From: Rhodospirillaceae bacterium
Lineage (GTDB): Bacteria > Pseudomonadota > Gammaproteobacteria > Steroidobacterales > Rariloculaceae
Assembly (NCBI GenBank): GCA_024638465.1
Contig: JAHEKF010000025.1
Coordinates: forward strand, 6,771-43,656
Length of the DNA: 36,886 bases
Direction: 5' to 3'
Notes under the pieces: generated by a model
Databases searched by the model: none
Told to the model about the DNA's origin: nothing
What the model saw: the letters and a program-made list of their open reading frames with translations, nothing else
Part shown: in pieces, positions 16,176 through 24,430 of the stretch
Layout of the letters: every line of letters starts with the position of its first letter
Numbering within the stretch: position 1 is the stretch's first letter
Position numbers and translations under genes: made by a program

Positions 16176-17615
16176 ATGTTCCGCAAGCTAACGTTTCTCA
16201 GCATAATTCTTAGCATTGTTTCACTCGCCTCGGCACAGCAGGCGGGCCTTAGAGATCAGCTGTTCGCTGAAGCCGACCGCGCAATGGCCGCCGCAAACGA
16301 AGCTTTAGCTAACGTGCTGGCACCGTCCAGCTACGAGGAAGCAGCCGATCACTATCGCTCGGCCGACACCAATCTGTCCCGCGGCCGCAGTCTCGAGGGC
16401 ATTCGCTCCGACCTCGAAGACGCCGTGGCGTATTTCAATGAAGCGATCGAATCAGCTGCGGTCGCACGCGTATCGCTCGGCGCTGCGATAAGCGCGAGAG
16501 ACGATGCCGCAGAAGCCGATGCCGCGACCTACGCTCCGGAGGAATGGCGCGACGCGGAAGTTACCTTCGCAAGCGCGGCTCGGCGGCTTGAGGGCGGCAA
16601 CCTGAATCGCGCCCGTCGCGAGGCCGCGGAAGCCGAAGAGGAGTACCGCGCAGCGGAACTCATCGCAATCGACACGAACTACCTGAGCGGGGCGCGGACC
16701 CGGATTGCCGAGGCAGAAGACCAACGCGTCGAGCGCTACGCACCGATTACGTTAGCGCGTGCCAAAAGTCTTCTGGCAGAGGCCGAGGCCAGCTTGCGCC
16801 GCGATCGTTACGATACGGATTATCCGAGGACCCTCGCGCGCGAGGCAAACTACGAAGCCCAGCATGCTACTTATCTGGCTAACCGGATCAGAGCCGTTAA
16901 TGACCGCGATACAACCAACGAGGAATTACTTCTCGAGGCAGAAGCTCCTATCGTTCGTATCGCCGGCGAACTGGATCTCGTTGCGGAACTCGACGAAGGC
17001 TTCGAGCAGCCGACCGCCGAAATTCTTGGAGAGCTCGAACAGCTGCGCACCGACCGCGAAACCTTGGTACAGCGCAATGAGCGAATTTCGTTCCTCGAGA
17101 ACGAAATGGCAAGCCTGGAAGCGCGTATCGGAGACGAATCCGAGCAGCGACAGCTTCAAGAGCAGATTCAGGAACGATTTGAGCGAATCGCCGCGGTATT
17201 CACTCGCGAGGAAGCTCAGGTATTGCGCCGCGGTAACGACGTCATAGTAAGAATGAGTCTGAACTTCGATAGCGGCTCTTCGGTCATCAAGCCGGAGTAC
17301 TTCCAGCTGTTGCGAAAGATTCAGACCGCCATCGACGTCTTCCCCGGAAGCCAGGTAGAGGTGCAGGGCCACACGGATTCCTTCGGCGCGGATGAGTTCA
17401 ACATGAATCTCTCACTTGAGCGTGCAAGCGCTGTCCAGCAGTATCTGTTAGCCAACATGAATCTCGGGTCGAGCACGATTAGCGCGGAAGGCTACGGCGA
17501 AACGATGCCGCTCGCCAACAACGAAACGCCGGAAGGTCGAACGCGTAACAGACGCATCGATCTGCTAATCCAACCGGATCTGGATGTTCTGATCGCATCG
17601 CTGACTTCGAACTGA
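16176..17615 (+). CDS. OmpA-domain outer-membrane/peptidoglycan-linking protein with helical N-terminal region
   Basis: The signal peptide (1-20, ending ASAQQ) is followed by an alanine/glutamate-rich helical region (about 25-235). It contains a repeated pattern of E-AxxHYRSA/WRDAEVTFxSA/LARAKSLLAEAE, resembling DUF4398-type repeats. A coiled coil follows (about 280-345). The OmpA C-terminal domain (about 360-465) has NFDSGSSVIKPEYF, VQGHTDSFG, NLSLERASAV and GRTRNRRIDLLI, which bind peptidoglycan diaminopimelate through the conserved Asp and Arg. There is no beta-barrel, so it probably spans the periplasm or sits at the inner face of the outer membrane. GAGG lies about 8 bases before the ATG. 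It is divergent from the peptidoglycan operon and its role is in envelope integrity. Confidence 0.88.
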   Translation: MFRKLTFLSIILSIVSLASAQQAGLRDQLFAEADRAMAAANEALANVLAPSSYEEAADHYRSADTNLSRGRSLEGIRSDLEDAVAYFNEAIESAAVARVSLGAAISARDDAAEADAATYAPEEWRDAEVTFASAARRLEGGNLNRARREAAEAEEEYRAAELIAIDTNYLSGARTRIAEAEDQRVERYAPITLARAKSLLAEAEASLRRDRYDTDYPRTLAREANYEAQHATYLANRIRAVNDRDTTNEELLLEAEAPIVRIAGELDLVAELDEGFEQPTAEILGELEQLRTDRETLVQRNERISFLENEMASLEARIGDESEQRQLQEQIQERFERIAAVFTREEAQVLRRGNDVIVRMSLNFDSGSSVIKPEYFQLLRKIQTAIDVFPGSQVEVQGHTDSFGADEFNMNLSLERASAVQQYLLANMNLGSSTISAEGYGETMPLANNETPEGRTRNRRIDLLIQPDLDVLIASLTSN

Positions 17616-17688
17616 GCATCGCTCGCGCTGCATGCATTTTGCCGATATCTCGGCGAGAGTGGCAGACAGCGCGGAGATTCGTCACGCC

Positions 17689-17798
17689 ATTTGACGGCAG
17701 AGAGTGAGATCTCTGCTCCAGTTGTTGCTATGGAGCATCGACCGCGGTCTACTCTCAATCGGGCGCCCAGCGCGTACAATCCGAGCGTGCCGTCAAAT
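17689..17798. repeat. 11-bp inverted repeat flanking an intergenic segment
   Basis: ATTTGACGGCA (17689-17699) is the exact reverse complement of TGCCGTCAAAT (17788-17798). Inside lie a second hairpin (GCAGAGA 17697-17703 / TCTCTGC 17710-17716) that competes with the outer stem, and a -10-like TACAAT (17775-17780). It is in the 213-bp gap between the OmpA-like and GST genes; a further small hairpin is at 17641-17654. Confidence 0.3.
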
Positions 17799-17828
17799 AC
17801 ACTAGCGTGAAGCGGAGAGCATAAGCAG

Positions 17829-18641
17829 ATGAGTAATCCTCGTTACTGGGCATCGCAGTGGTATACAACGAAATTTGCGAAAGAGCCGTGGCCGGGCGGC
17901 TGGTATTGGCATGATCACCACTACAACTGGAACGGTCCGTTCGATACCGAGCATGAAGCAAACGATGCGTTACAGGCGCACCTGGAGCTGGAACGCGAAG
18001 AGAGCGATGCCCGGGAGCGAGAACGAGCGCAATTCGAACTCTACTACCATCCGAAGTCTCCCTATTCCCAGAAAGTCCTGATCGCTATCTACGAGAAGGA
18101 CGCGCAGTTCAAACGCAACATCGTAAACCTGCGGGACGACAGTGAGCGCGCGCGTTTTCGCGAGCTGTACCCGATGGGAAAACTGCCGGTAATCGAACTC
18201 AACCACGGGCCGCTGATCCCGGAGTCGAGCGTGATTATCGAGTATCTCGACAGTCTCGGCGGAAAGCGTTTGATCTCCAGCGATCCTGACGTTGCGAGAA
18301 AAACCCGTTTCAAGGACCGATTCCTGGATTTCTACCTGACGGACTCAGTTGCCGCGATACGGTCTGAATGCCAAAAGTCCGATGCTGATCAGGATCGTGA
18401 GCGACTCGAAACTCTGAGGTATCGGATCGGCGCGGTCTATGACTTCATGGAGTATGAACTAAAGAACCAGACGTGGGCGAGCGGCGAGCGCTTCTCTTTG
18501 GCGGATTGCACTGCAGCGGCGGCCCTCGCCTTCGCCGAAGAAACCGCGCCATTCGCCGAATATCCCAGCCTTGCCGCCTACGCTGAGAGACTAGGTAATC
18601 GCCCTTCCGTAGCCCGTGTTCGAGACGAAGCCGGTGACTAA
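17829..18641 (+). CDS. Glutathione S-transferase with aromatic N-terminal extension
   Basis: Residues about 69-145 form a thioredoxin-like GST N-domain: FELYYHPKSPYSQKV with a likely catalytic Ser77/Ser80, GKLPVIEL with the cis-proline, and PESSVIIEYL, which grips the glutathione gamma-Glu. The C-domain is helical (about 155-268; RFSLADCTAAAAL). Typical GSTs start directly with this fold. Here about 68 residues precede it: a Trp/Tyr/His-rich segment GGWYWHDHHYNWNGPFD, an EA-rich helix, and a charged linker. The extension is in frame and the ATG has GGAG about 11 bases upstream, so it seems genuine. The substrate is unknown. The stop overlaps the start of the glutamate dehydrogenase gene, indicating co-transcription. 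Confidence 0.82.
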   Translation: MSNPRYWASQWYTTKFAKEPWPGGWYWHDHHYNWNGPFDTEHEANDALQAHLELEREESDARERERAQFELYYHPKSPYSQKVLIAIYEKDAQFKRNIVNLRDDSERARFRELYPMGKLPVIELNHGPLIPESSVIIEYLDSLGGKRLISSDPDVARKTRFKDRFLDFYLTDSVAAIRSECQKSDADQDRERLETLRYRIGAVYDFMEYELKNQTWASGERFSLADCTAAAALAFAEETAPFAEYPSLAAYAERLGNRPSVARVRDEAGD

Positions 18642-20052
18642 ACGAAAAGGCAGCGCTTTTCTCCAAAGCGTTCACCAGATGTACGATAAAGCCGTAGCCG
18701 CGCTGGATTTTCCTGCCGATCTCACACGGCAGGTTCGCGATTGTAACTCCGTCATTCAGCTGCGCTTTCCGGTTCGCCTGGACGGCGAATACCGGGTTTT
18801 TTCCGGATGGCGCGCGGTCCACAGCGAGCACCGACTCCCAGTGAAGGGCGGAATTCGGTATGCCTCGGTGGTCGATCAGAGCGAGGTGGAAGCCCTCGCG
18901 GCGCTCATGTCGTACAAATGCGCCCTCGTCGATGTGCCCTTCGGCGGATCGAAGGGCGGGCTTGCGATCGACCCCCGACGCTTCCGGGAAGACGAACTGG
19001 AGCAGATCACTCGACGATTTACCCAGGAACTGGCCGATCAGGGGTTCGTCAGTCCGAGCCGTAACGTCCCGGCTCCCGATATGGGAACCGGCGAGAGAGA
19101 GATGGCGTGGATGGCCGACGAGTACAGGAAACTCTATCCCGGAGATCTCGACGCGATCGCTTGCGTGACCGGTAAACCACCGACGCAGGGCGGCATCGCC
19201 GGTCGCGTCGAAGCCACCGGACGCGGAGTTCAGTACGTCGTGCGCGAGTTTTTCAGGCACGAAGAGGATGTCAAACGAGCGGGACTGTCCGGCGGAATAG
19301 AAGGAAAACGAATAATCATCCAGGGACTGGGAAACGTCGGCTACCACGCAGCGAAGTTTCTTTCTGAGGAAGATGGCGCGCGGATCGTTGGCGTCATCGA
19401 ACGTGACGGCGCAATTATTTCAGACGACGGAATTTCCGTCGATTCGATTTTCGAACATTTGCATCGCTCTGGCGGTGTACAGCACTTTCACGACGCCAAA
19501 TTTCTTAAGGACGGACACAAAGCACTGGAGCTCGAATGTGATCTTCTTATTCCTGCAGCCCTGGAAGGCCAGATTACGAGCAAGAACGCGCAGAATATCC
19601 AGGCGGCCGTTATCGTCGAGGCCGCGAATGGACCGGTGACGTTCGAGGCAGAAAAAGAACTCCTGCGCAGGGGTAAGGTCATATTGCCCGACGTCCTCGT
19701 CAATGCCGGTGGCGTTACCGTATCGTACTTCGAATGGGTCAAGAACGTCTCACACATTCGATTCGGCCGGCTGGAGCGCCGGCTAGACGAAGCGCGGGGC
19801 GAAGATATTGTGCGGCTTGTCGAAGAAATGACGGGGAATAAAGCGCCTAAGGAGCTCACGCAACCGCTTCTGGAACCTACGAACGAGATCGACCTCGTTC
19901 GATCGGGCCTGGACGATACGATGCGCGCAGGCTACAACCACGTTCGTGAAGCGTTTCTGTCGCGCAAGGAAGTCGATGATCTGAGAACCGCGGCGTTTGT
20001 CGTGGCTCTCGACAAGATCGCCCGCTCCTATGATGAAATGGGCCTTGCGTAG
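18634..20052 (+). CDS. Glu/Leu/Phe/Val dehydrogenase family enzyme, probable glutamate dehydrogenase
   Basis: The catalytic domain carries LPVKGGIRY, KCALVDVPFGGSKGGL with the active-site Lys, and PAPDMGTGEREMAW. The nucleotide-binding domain carries IIQGLGNVGYHAAKFL and later IVEAANGPVTFEA and LPDVLVNAGGVTVSYFEW. Length and motifs fit hexameric-type glutamate dehydrogenases, which interconvert glutamate and 2-oxoglutarate plus ammonia with NAD(P). The frame opens at a GTG at 18616 and has another GTG at 18634, which overlaps the GST stop by 8 bases (GTGACTAA). I prefer the latter, though neither has a strong ribosome site. A glutamate/dicarboxylate-type symporter is encoded convergently 134 bp away, which suits glutamate uptake and catabolism. 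Confidence 0.92.
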   Translation: MTKRKGSAFLQSVHQMYDKAVAALDFPADLTRQVRDCNSVIQLRFPVRLDGEYRVFSGWRAVHSEHRLPVKGGIRYASVVDQSEVEALAALMSYKCALVDVPFGGSKGGLAIDPRRFREDELEQITRRFTQELADQGFVSPSRNVPAPDMGTGEREMAWMADEYRKLYPGDLDAIACVTGKPPTQGGIAGRVEATGRGVQYVVREFFRHEEDVKRAGLSGGIEGKRIIIQGLGNVGYHAAKFLSEEDGARIVGVIERDGAIISDDGISVDSIFEHLHRSGGVQHFHDAKFLKDGHKALELECDLLIPAALEGQITSKNAQNIQAAVIVEAANGPVTFEAEKELLRRGKVILPDVLVNAGGVTVSYFEWVKNVSHIRFGRLERRLDEARGEDIVRLVEEMTGNKAPKELTQPLLEPTNEIDLVRSGLDDTMRAGYNHVREAFLSRKEVDDLRTAAFVVALDKIARSYDEMGLA

Positions 20053-20186
20053 CAACAATATCGTCGGGCACCGCCTGCTGAAGTCCGGAGCGCTCACAAG
20101 CTGGAGTCCAACGCCTAGCTAGCAGTACCTGTTCAGGTGAACCAGACCGGATCGTGAGCGGCACCCCGCTATCGTCCCGAGTTAAT

Positions 20187-21539
20187 TCACCCTGTTGCCT
20201 CTTCCGGCGTCTCATCATCGCCCATCCAATGGCTCATGAGCTTGCTCGCGACGAGATCCCCCGCAACATTGATCGCCGTCCGGCTCATATCCAGAATCCT
20301 ATCGACGCCCAACAGCAGTGCGACGCCTTCGGCGGGAATTCCGACACTGTTAAGGACCATCGCGAGGATCACAATGCCGACGCCCGGCGTTCCAGGAGAG
20401 CCGATTGACGCGCCGACCGCCATCGCGACGATTAGTGCCAGACCGCTGATACTTATTTCGATGCCGTACACCTGGGCTAGAAAAGATGCAGCTACGCCTT
20501 GGTATAGCGCCGTACCGTTCATGTTGATCGTGGCGCCCAGCGGGATTACAAACTGGGCGATCGACGATCGCACGCCGAGTCGTTCCTCCGCTGTCTTTAT
20601 CGAAAGAGGCATGACCGCGGCTGAACTTGATGTTGAGAACGCCAACAGCATCAGTTCTCGAGTCGCTCGCAGAAACGACATCGGACTTTGACCCGCGATA
20701 AACCAGACCAAAACCAGATACAAGATCAAGAGCGCGATCAATCCAGTAATGACAGTGACGACATAGAACGCCATCCCAACCAGCGCATCGACGCCGATCT
20801 GGCTCGTGAGCCGAGCCATTAGCCCGAAGACTGCAAACGGAGCGAGCACCATCGCCCATCGCACGACAGTCATGCACACCTGCTGAAGCGAGGTCAAGAG
20901 TTCCAACAGCGGCTTAGACTGTGCCGGAGTCAGTGTAACCAGAGCGATACCGACGATGATGGCGAAGATCACAACCTGGAGCATCTGGCCTTCCACCATG
21001 GCGCCTAAAGGATTACCGGGAAGTAGTCTGATGAGCGTCTCAGGAATCTCTTCCAGACCCGGAGGACTTAGTGGAGGCGGCGCGTCGGAAACGTCCGCTT
21101 GCTGCAGCAGATCACTGGTAAACCCTTGACCGGGTTTCATCAACGCGGCTACCCATAGCCCCACACTCGCAGCCGCAGCGGTCGTTACGACAAAAAAGGA
21201 GACAACGGTCAGTCCCATTTGACGTAGCTGATCTACATTTTCGCTCGACGCCAGACCCAGAATGATCGAAGCGAAAACCAGGGGGATCACGATCATCTGG
21301 ACTGCGGCCAGAAACAGCATTCCCGGAAACGCCAACCAGTTACCAACTAGCGCGCCCGTGTCGACTTCTACCAATCCTGCAGTCGGCCCCAGAGCAAACC
21401 CGACCAGAAGACCGAGGACCAGCCCTATGACGACCTTGAGCCATAAACGCCCCTCGACAAGCGCAGACAGATAACTCGACAGATTCTTGAGTGGCTGAGG
21501 TTGAATCGAATCGAGGTAGCGCAACGGACCGGTCGTCAT
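20187..21539 (-). CDS. Dicarboxylate/amino acid:cation symporter (DAACS family)
   Basis: This is an eight-helix secondary transporter of the GltP/DctA type. Signatures include the serine-rich re-entrant loop FSTSSSAAVMPLSIK, the NMNGTALYQGVAA helix (Na+/substrate site) and GSIGSPGTPGVGIVIL (second re-entrant loop), then DRILDMSRTAINVAGD. It imports glutamate, aspartate or C4-dicarboxylates with Na+ or H+. The loop between the second and third helices (about residues 140-165) is extended with PPPLSPPGLEEIPE. The preceding GTG at 21542 is adjacent to an ATG at 21539; I use the ATG. It is convergent with glutamate dehydrogenase. The exact substrate cannot be told from the sequence. Confidence 0.93.
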   Translation of the reverse strand: MTTGPLRYLDSIQPQPLKNLSSYLSALVEGRLWLKVVIGLVLGLLVGFALGPTAGLVEVDTGALVGNWLAFPGMLFLAAVQMIVIPLVFASIILGLASSENVDQLRQMGLTVVSFFVVTTAAAASVGLWVAALMKPGQGFTSDLLQQADVSDAPPPLSPPGLEEIPETLIRLLPGNPLGAMVEGQMLQVVIFAIIVGIALVTLTPAQSKPLLELLTSLQQVCMTVVRWAMVLAPFAVFGLMARLTSQIGVDALVGMAFYVVTVITGLIALLILYLVLVWFIAGQSPMSFLRATRELMLLAFSTSSSAAVMPLSIKTAEERLGVRSSIAQFVIPLGATINMNGTALYQGVAASFLAQVYGIEISISGLALIVAMAVGASIGSPGTPGVGIVILAMVLNSVGIPAEGVALLLGVDRILDMSRTAINVAGDLVASKLMSHWMGDDETPEEATG

Positions 21540-21542
21540 CAC

Positions 21543-21907
21543 AGCATTCCAGTTTGCTTTATCGGCAGTGTATTCTGGGGGTTGCGTCGAGACGCCCCGA
21601 CCAACGTCGCACTTTGACCCCGTCTACACGACACACGGTGTCACACACTACCGCGTTTCCCGCATGGTCGGCGTGTATCTGCGAATCTTGGCTTTCATGC
21701 TAACAGAGGTGACGCTGCCATGTGCCGCGCAAGTTGTAGATCAGGGAATCCCGAAATTGCTCTTCAACCCAGGATTCGGTAATGGTATCGATACCTGTAA
21801 AGGCTACCTCACTCGCAATGGGGCTGCCGAGGCGCGGGAAATGGACGATCACTATCGAAATATACGTGATGTCGAACACGAGAATGCCACTTAGGAATTG
21901 GACACTC
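21543..21907. other. Intergenic region without a convincing gene
   Basis: This 365-bp divergent gap between the symporter and the host-attachment gene contains an open frame at 21568-21894. It has no ribosome site, an odd composition and no recognisable family, so I do not call it. A small hairpin GACAC-ACG-GTGTC lies near 21630 and a perfect 12-bp palindrome GGTATCGATACC at 21784-21795. Promoters for both flanking genes must lie here. Confidence 0.4.
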
Positions 21908-22375
21908 ATGTCGAAACAATCCGAAGAACTCTCAAACGGCGTAATCTGGATCCTGGTAGCTGACGCGAGTCGTGCCGACATCTACTCGCGCGATAAACGT
22001 TTCGGCGACCTCGATCTGGTGCGATCGCTCGTAAGACCGGATGCGCGAATGAAAGAGACCGATCTTGCTTCGGATGCGCCGGGAAGCACATTCGATAGCC
22101 GCGGACAGGGTCGCCATTCCATGGAGCCCGAGCGAACCGGCAAACAGCATATCCGCGAGACATTTGCCAGACAGATCGCTGATGCTATCGAGTCCGGCCG
22201 GCAGGGCGACCGCTTCAGCCATCTGGTGCTGATGGCGGCGCCCACCATGCTAGGGGAATTGCGCAGTCGTTTAAGCAAGACAACGCTGAGCAAGGTGTCG
22301 CGAACCGTTGACAAGAACATGACGAACGAGACACAGGCTGAAATCGTGGCGCTTCTCGATAGTCTCGATCGATAG
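21908..22375 (+). CDS. Host attachment family protein (PF10116)
   Basis: The 155-residue protein begins MSKQSEELSNGVIWILVADASRADIYS and continues with the diagnostic SDAPGSTFDSRGQGRHSMEP and HIRETFARQIADAIE, then FSHLVLMAAPTMLGELR and VDKNMT. This is the PF10116 family, first described as needed for plant-cell attachment in rhizobia. It is structurally related to the eRF1/baeRF domain and widely found in stress gene clusters. It has no signal peptide, so it is cytosolic. The frame is open further upstream, but the ATG at 21908 begins the conserved domain and has a weak AGGA before it. The MBL-fold RNA exonuclease-like gene begins 14 bases after the stop and is probably co-transcribed. The family name need not reflect its role here. 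Confidence 0.85.
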   Translation: MSKQSEELSNGVIWILVADASRADIYSRDKRFGDLDLVRSLVRPDARMKETDLASDAPGSTFDSRGQGRHSMEPERTGKQHIRETFARQIADAIESGRQGDRFSHLVLMAAPTMLGELRSRLSKTTLSKVSRTVDKNMTNETQAEIVALLDSLDR

Positions 22376-22389
22376 CCGGGAGCAATAGA

Positions 22390-23796
22390 ATGCATTTACA
22401 GTGCGTCGGTGCCGCAGGCCGCGTGACGGGTTCCTGTCACGTCGTTCAGGCCGGCGATTTCCGAGTTCTTTTGGATTGCGGTCTCGTGCAGGGAAGCCGC
22501 AAGGACTCAGAGTTAAATCGAGATCCGTTCCCGTTCGACGTCAGGCGCATCGACGCGGTCATTCTAAGTCACGCACACATTGATCACTCGGGCCGGATTC
22601 CACTGCTCGTCAAGCGTGGATTCACGGGCCGCATCTTCGCGCAGAGTGCGACCAGCGGCTTGTGCGAAATCATGCTGCGTGACTCTGCGAACATTCACGA
22701 GCAGGATGCTGCGCGCCTCAACCGCAGAATTGAAAAATCGGGCGGCGCGCCGGTCGAGCCCCTGTACACGGTAGCCGATGCCGCGCTCGCGCTGGAACAG
22801 TTCCAATCTGTTCGTTATCGTCGAAAATTCGACGTGACACCGACGATGCGTGCTCGCTTTCAAGACGCGGGACACATTCTAGGATCGTGCATCGTCGAAC
22901 TCTGGCTGACGGAGGGTGACGATACACGCAAGCTGGTATTCAGCGGGGACCTTGGTCATCGCGACGCGCCTATCCTGCGCGACCCGGAATTCATCAAGAC
23001 TGCAGATCTCGTGCTAATGGAGTCTACCTACGGTGATCGCGATCATCGCTCCTGGGACGAAACGCGCGCGGAGGTTGAGGAAATTGCTTCGATAACAGCG
23101 ACTGCGCAAGGCAACATCCTGATTCCGGCATTCGCGGTTGGGCGCAGCCAGTTGTTGCTGTATTGGCTGGCGCGAAACTCGGAGAGAGTTGGGCTGAAGC
23201 ACTGGCATATTTTTCTCGATAGTCCGCTGGCGATCCGCGCTACGGAAGTTTATACACGATTTATCAATCTGCTCGACAAGGAGGCTCGCGAGTTCTGGCA
23301 TACGACTGATCTGGCCGCCGCGTTGCCGAATTTTCGACCGACGTTGACAGCAGATGAATCTCGTGAGATCAACGAGATGCGTTCGGGAGCGATCATCATC
23401 GCCGGCAGCGGAATGTGCACAGGCGGCCGAATTCGCCACCACCTGATGCATAACGTCAGTCGATCAGAATCTCATATCATCATGATCGGGTATCAGGCGC
23501 AGGGTACCCCCGGCCGAGCGCTCGTCGAAGGCGCGGATGAATTGAGATTGTTCGGTAAGAGCGTCAAGGTGCGGGCACGTGTGCATACCATCGGTGGGTT
23601 ATCCGCTCACGCCGGACAGCGGGCCCTTATCGACTGGTATGACCAATACGACGGGCGACCACCGTTGGTGCTCGTTCATGGCGAGGCGCGGGCGCAGGAA
23701 GCGCTCGCAGAAAAGATCGCGAATGAGCTGGCCGCTCCCGTGCACGTCGCGCAGCCGGGCGAGTTATTCGATCTAGCCAAGCCAATACCCTTCTAA
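22390..23796 (+). CDS. MBL-fold/beta-CASP RNA-processing exonuclease family protein
   Basis: The metallo-beta-lactamase motifs are complete: SHAHIDHSG (HxHxDH), the His in FQDAGHILGS, the Asp in FSGDLGHRD, and the late His in VHTIGGLSAHAGQ. The beta-CASP motifs are also present (LMESTYGDRDH, IPAFAVGRSQLLLY, GSGMCTGGRIRHHL, GYQAQGTPGRAL). The architecture is that of CPSF73/RNase J-type nucleases of the bacterial YsgC/TTHA0252 type (about 430-470 residues), which cut or trim RNA using two zinc ions in the cytosol. GGGAG lies about 7-9 bases before the ATG. It forms a pair with the host-attachment gene, and its 3' end is convergent with the lipid operon (7-base gap). Confidence 0.92.
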   Translation: MHLQCVGAAGRVTGSCHVVQAGDFRVLLDCGLVQGSRKDSELNRDPFPFDVRRIDAVILSHAHIDHSGRIPLLVKRGFTGRIFAQSATSGLCEIMLRDSANIHEQDAARLNRRIEKSGGAPVEPLYTVADAALALEQFQSVRYRRKFDVTPTMRARFQDAGHILGSCIVELWLTEGDDTRKLVFSGDLGHRDAPILRDPEFIKTADLVLMESTYGDRDHRSWDETRAEVEEIASITATAQGNILIPAFAVGRSQLLLYWLARNSERVGLKHWHIFLDSPLAIRATEVYTRFINLLDKEAREFWHTTDLAAALPNFRPTLTADESREINEMRSGAIIIAGSGMCTGGRIRHHLMHNVSRSESHIIMIGYQAQGTPGRALVEGADELRLFGKSVKVRARVHTIGGLSAHAGQRALIDWYDQYDGRPPLVLVHGEARAQEALAEKIANELAAPVHVAQPGELFDLAKPIPF

Positions 23797-23803
23797 AGAG
23801 CGC

Positions 23804-24430
23804 CTACTTCCGTGCGTTTCCGTCTCGCCAAGCATGAAATACTGATGTCACGTCGGCGCGCCAGGCCGGGGAAACCATGGTGATGACTAAAGCTTCGATA
23901 TTGGTGATGAAAACGGCCACAGCGGCGACTCGTAAAGGCCAGAGGGCCCACTCGCTGAACAGCGCCAACACCGCCACGGCAGTGAGAAACCATGAGGTCT
24001 TTGCGGCCCGGGTGTGGTAACTGGGCCAGCGCTTGTACTTCCACAAACCCGCCGCGACCGAGAGCAAATAGCCGGCAACGGCGACGCCGATCCAGACCAA
24101 TTCAGACTGCAGCGTTTCTCCATACATCGTCACGACGCCGAACAACAAGGCTGCGTATAGCGCCGCGTCGGCCCAACTATCGAGGCGCGCCCCGAAAACC
24201 GTGCGCTGGTCCAGCAGTATGGCCAGCTTGCCATCGAACCAGTCGGTCATCGCAAGAAAGATAAACAGCCATAGGAAAGTCTCGTTATGACCCTGCAAGG
24301 CAATAGGAACCAGGATGAACGAACCGACCAGCCGCACTACACAGAGGGCATTCGGCACCGTCAGAAGCCGATTGGTGATCCGTGGCTCGGCGACGTTAAC
24401 GGTCTGATTCGGTTCGCTGAAACGCTTCAC
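23804..24430 (-). CDS. CDP-alcohol phosphatidyltransferase family protein with variant motif
   Basis: This inner-membrane enzyme family moves a phosphatidyl group from CDP-diacylglycerol to an alcohol. About six helices are seen. The signature normally reads DxxDGxxAR...GxxxDxxxD. Here it is D63-WF-D66-G67-KLA70-I71...G80-ARL-D84-SWA-D88. All four Asp and both Gly are kept, but the Arg after Ala is Ile71, an uncommon change near the CDP site. The GTG at 24430 overlaps the CdsA-like stop as GTGA; a GTG 9 bases earlier is the alternative start. Together with the upstream cytidylyltransferase it resembles E. coli YnbA-YnbB. The acceptor alcohol is unknown. Confidence 0.85.
   Translation of the reverse strand: MKRFSEPNQTVNVAEPRITNRLLTVPNALCVVRLVGSFILVPIALQGHNETFLWLFIFLAMTDWFDGKLAILLDQRTVFGARLDSWADAALYAALLFGVVTMYGETLQSELVWIGVAVAGYLLSVAAGLWKYKRWPSYHTRAAKTSWFLTAVAVLALFSEWALWPLRVAAVAVFITNIEALVITMVSPAWRADVTSVFHAWRDGNARK

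Noticed and set aside
18445..19347. 300-codon minus-strand frame opposite GST and glutamate dehydrogenase
   Set aside because: It is the antisense shadow of strongly conserved enzyme genes and shows no family pattern of its own.
21568..21894. 108-codon frame upstream of the host-attachment gene
   Set aside because: No ribosome site and an unnatural composition. The segment from about 21667 has a faint signal-like stretch, but not enough to call a gene.
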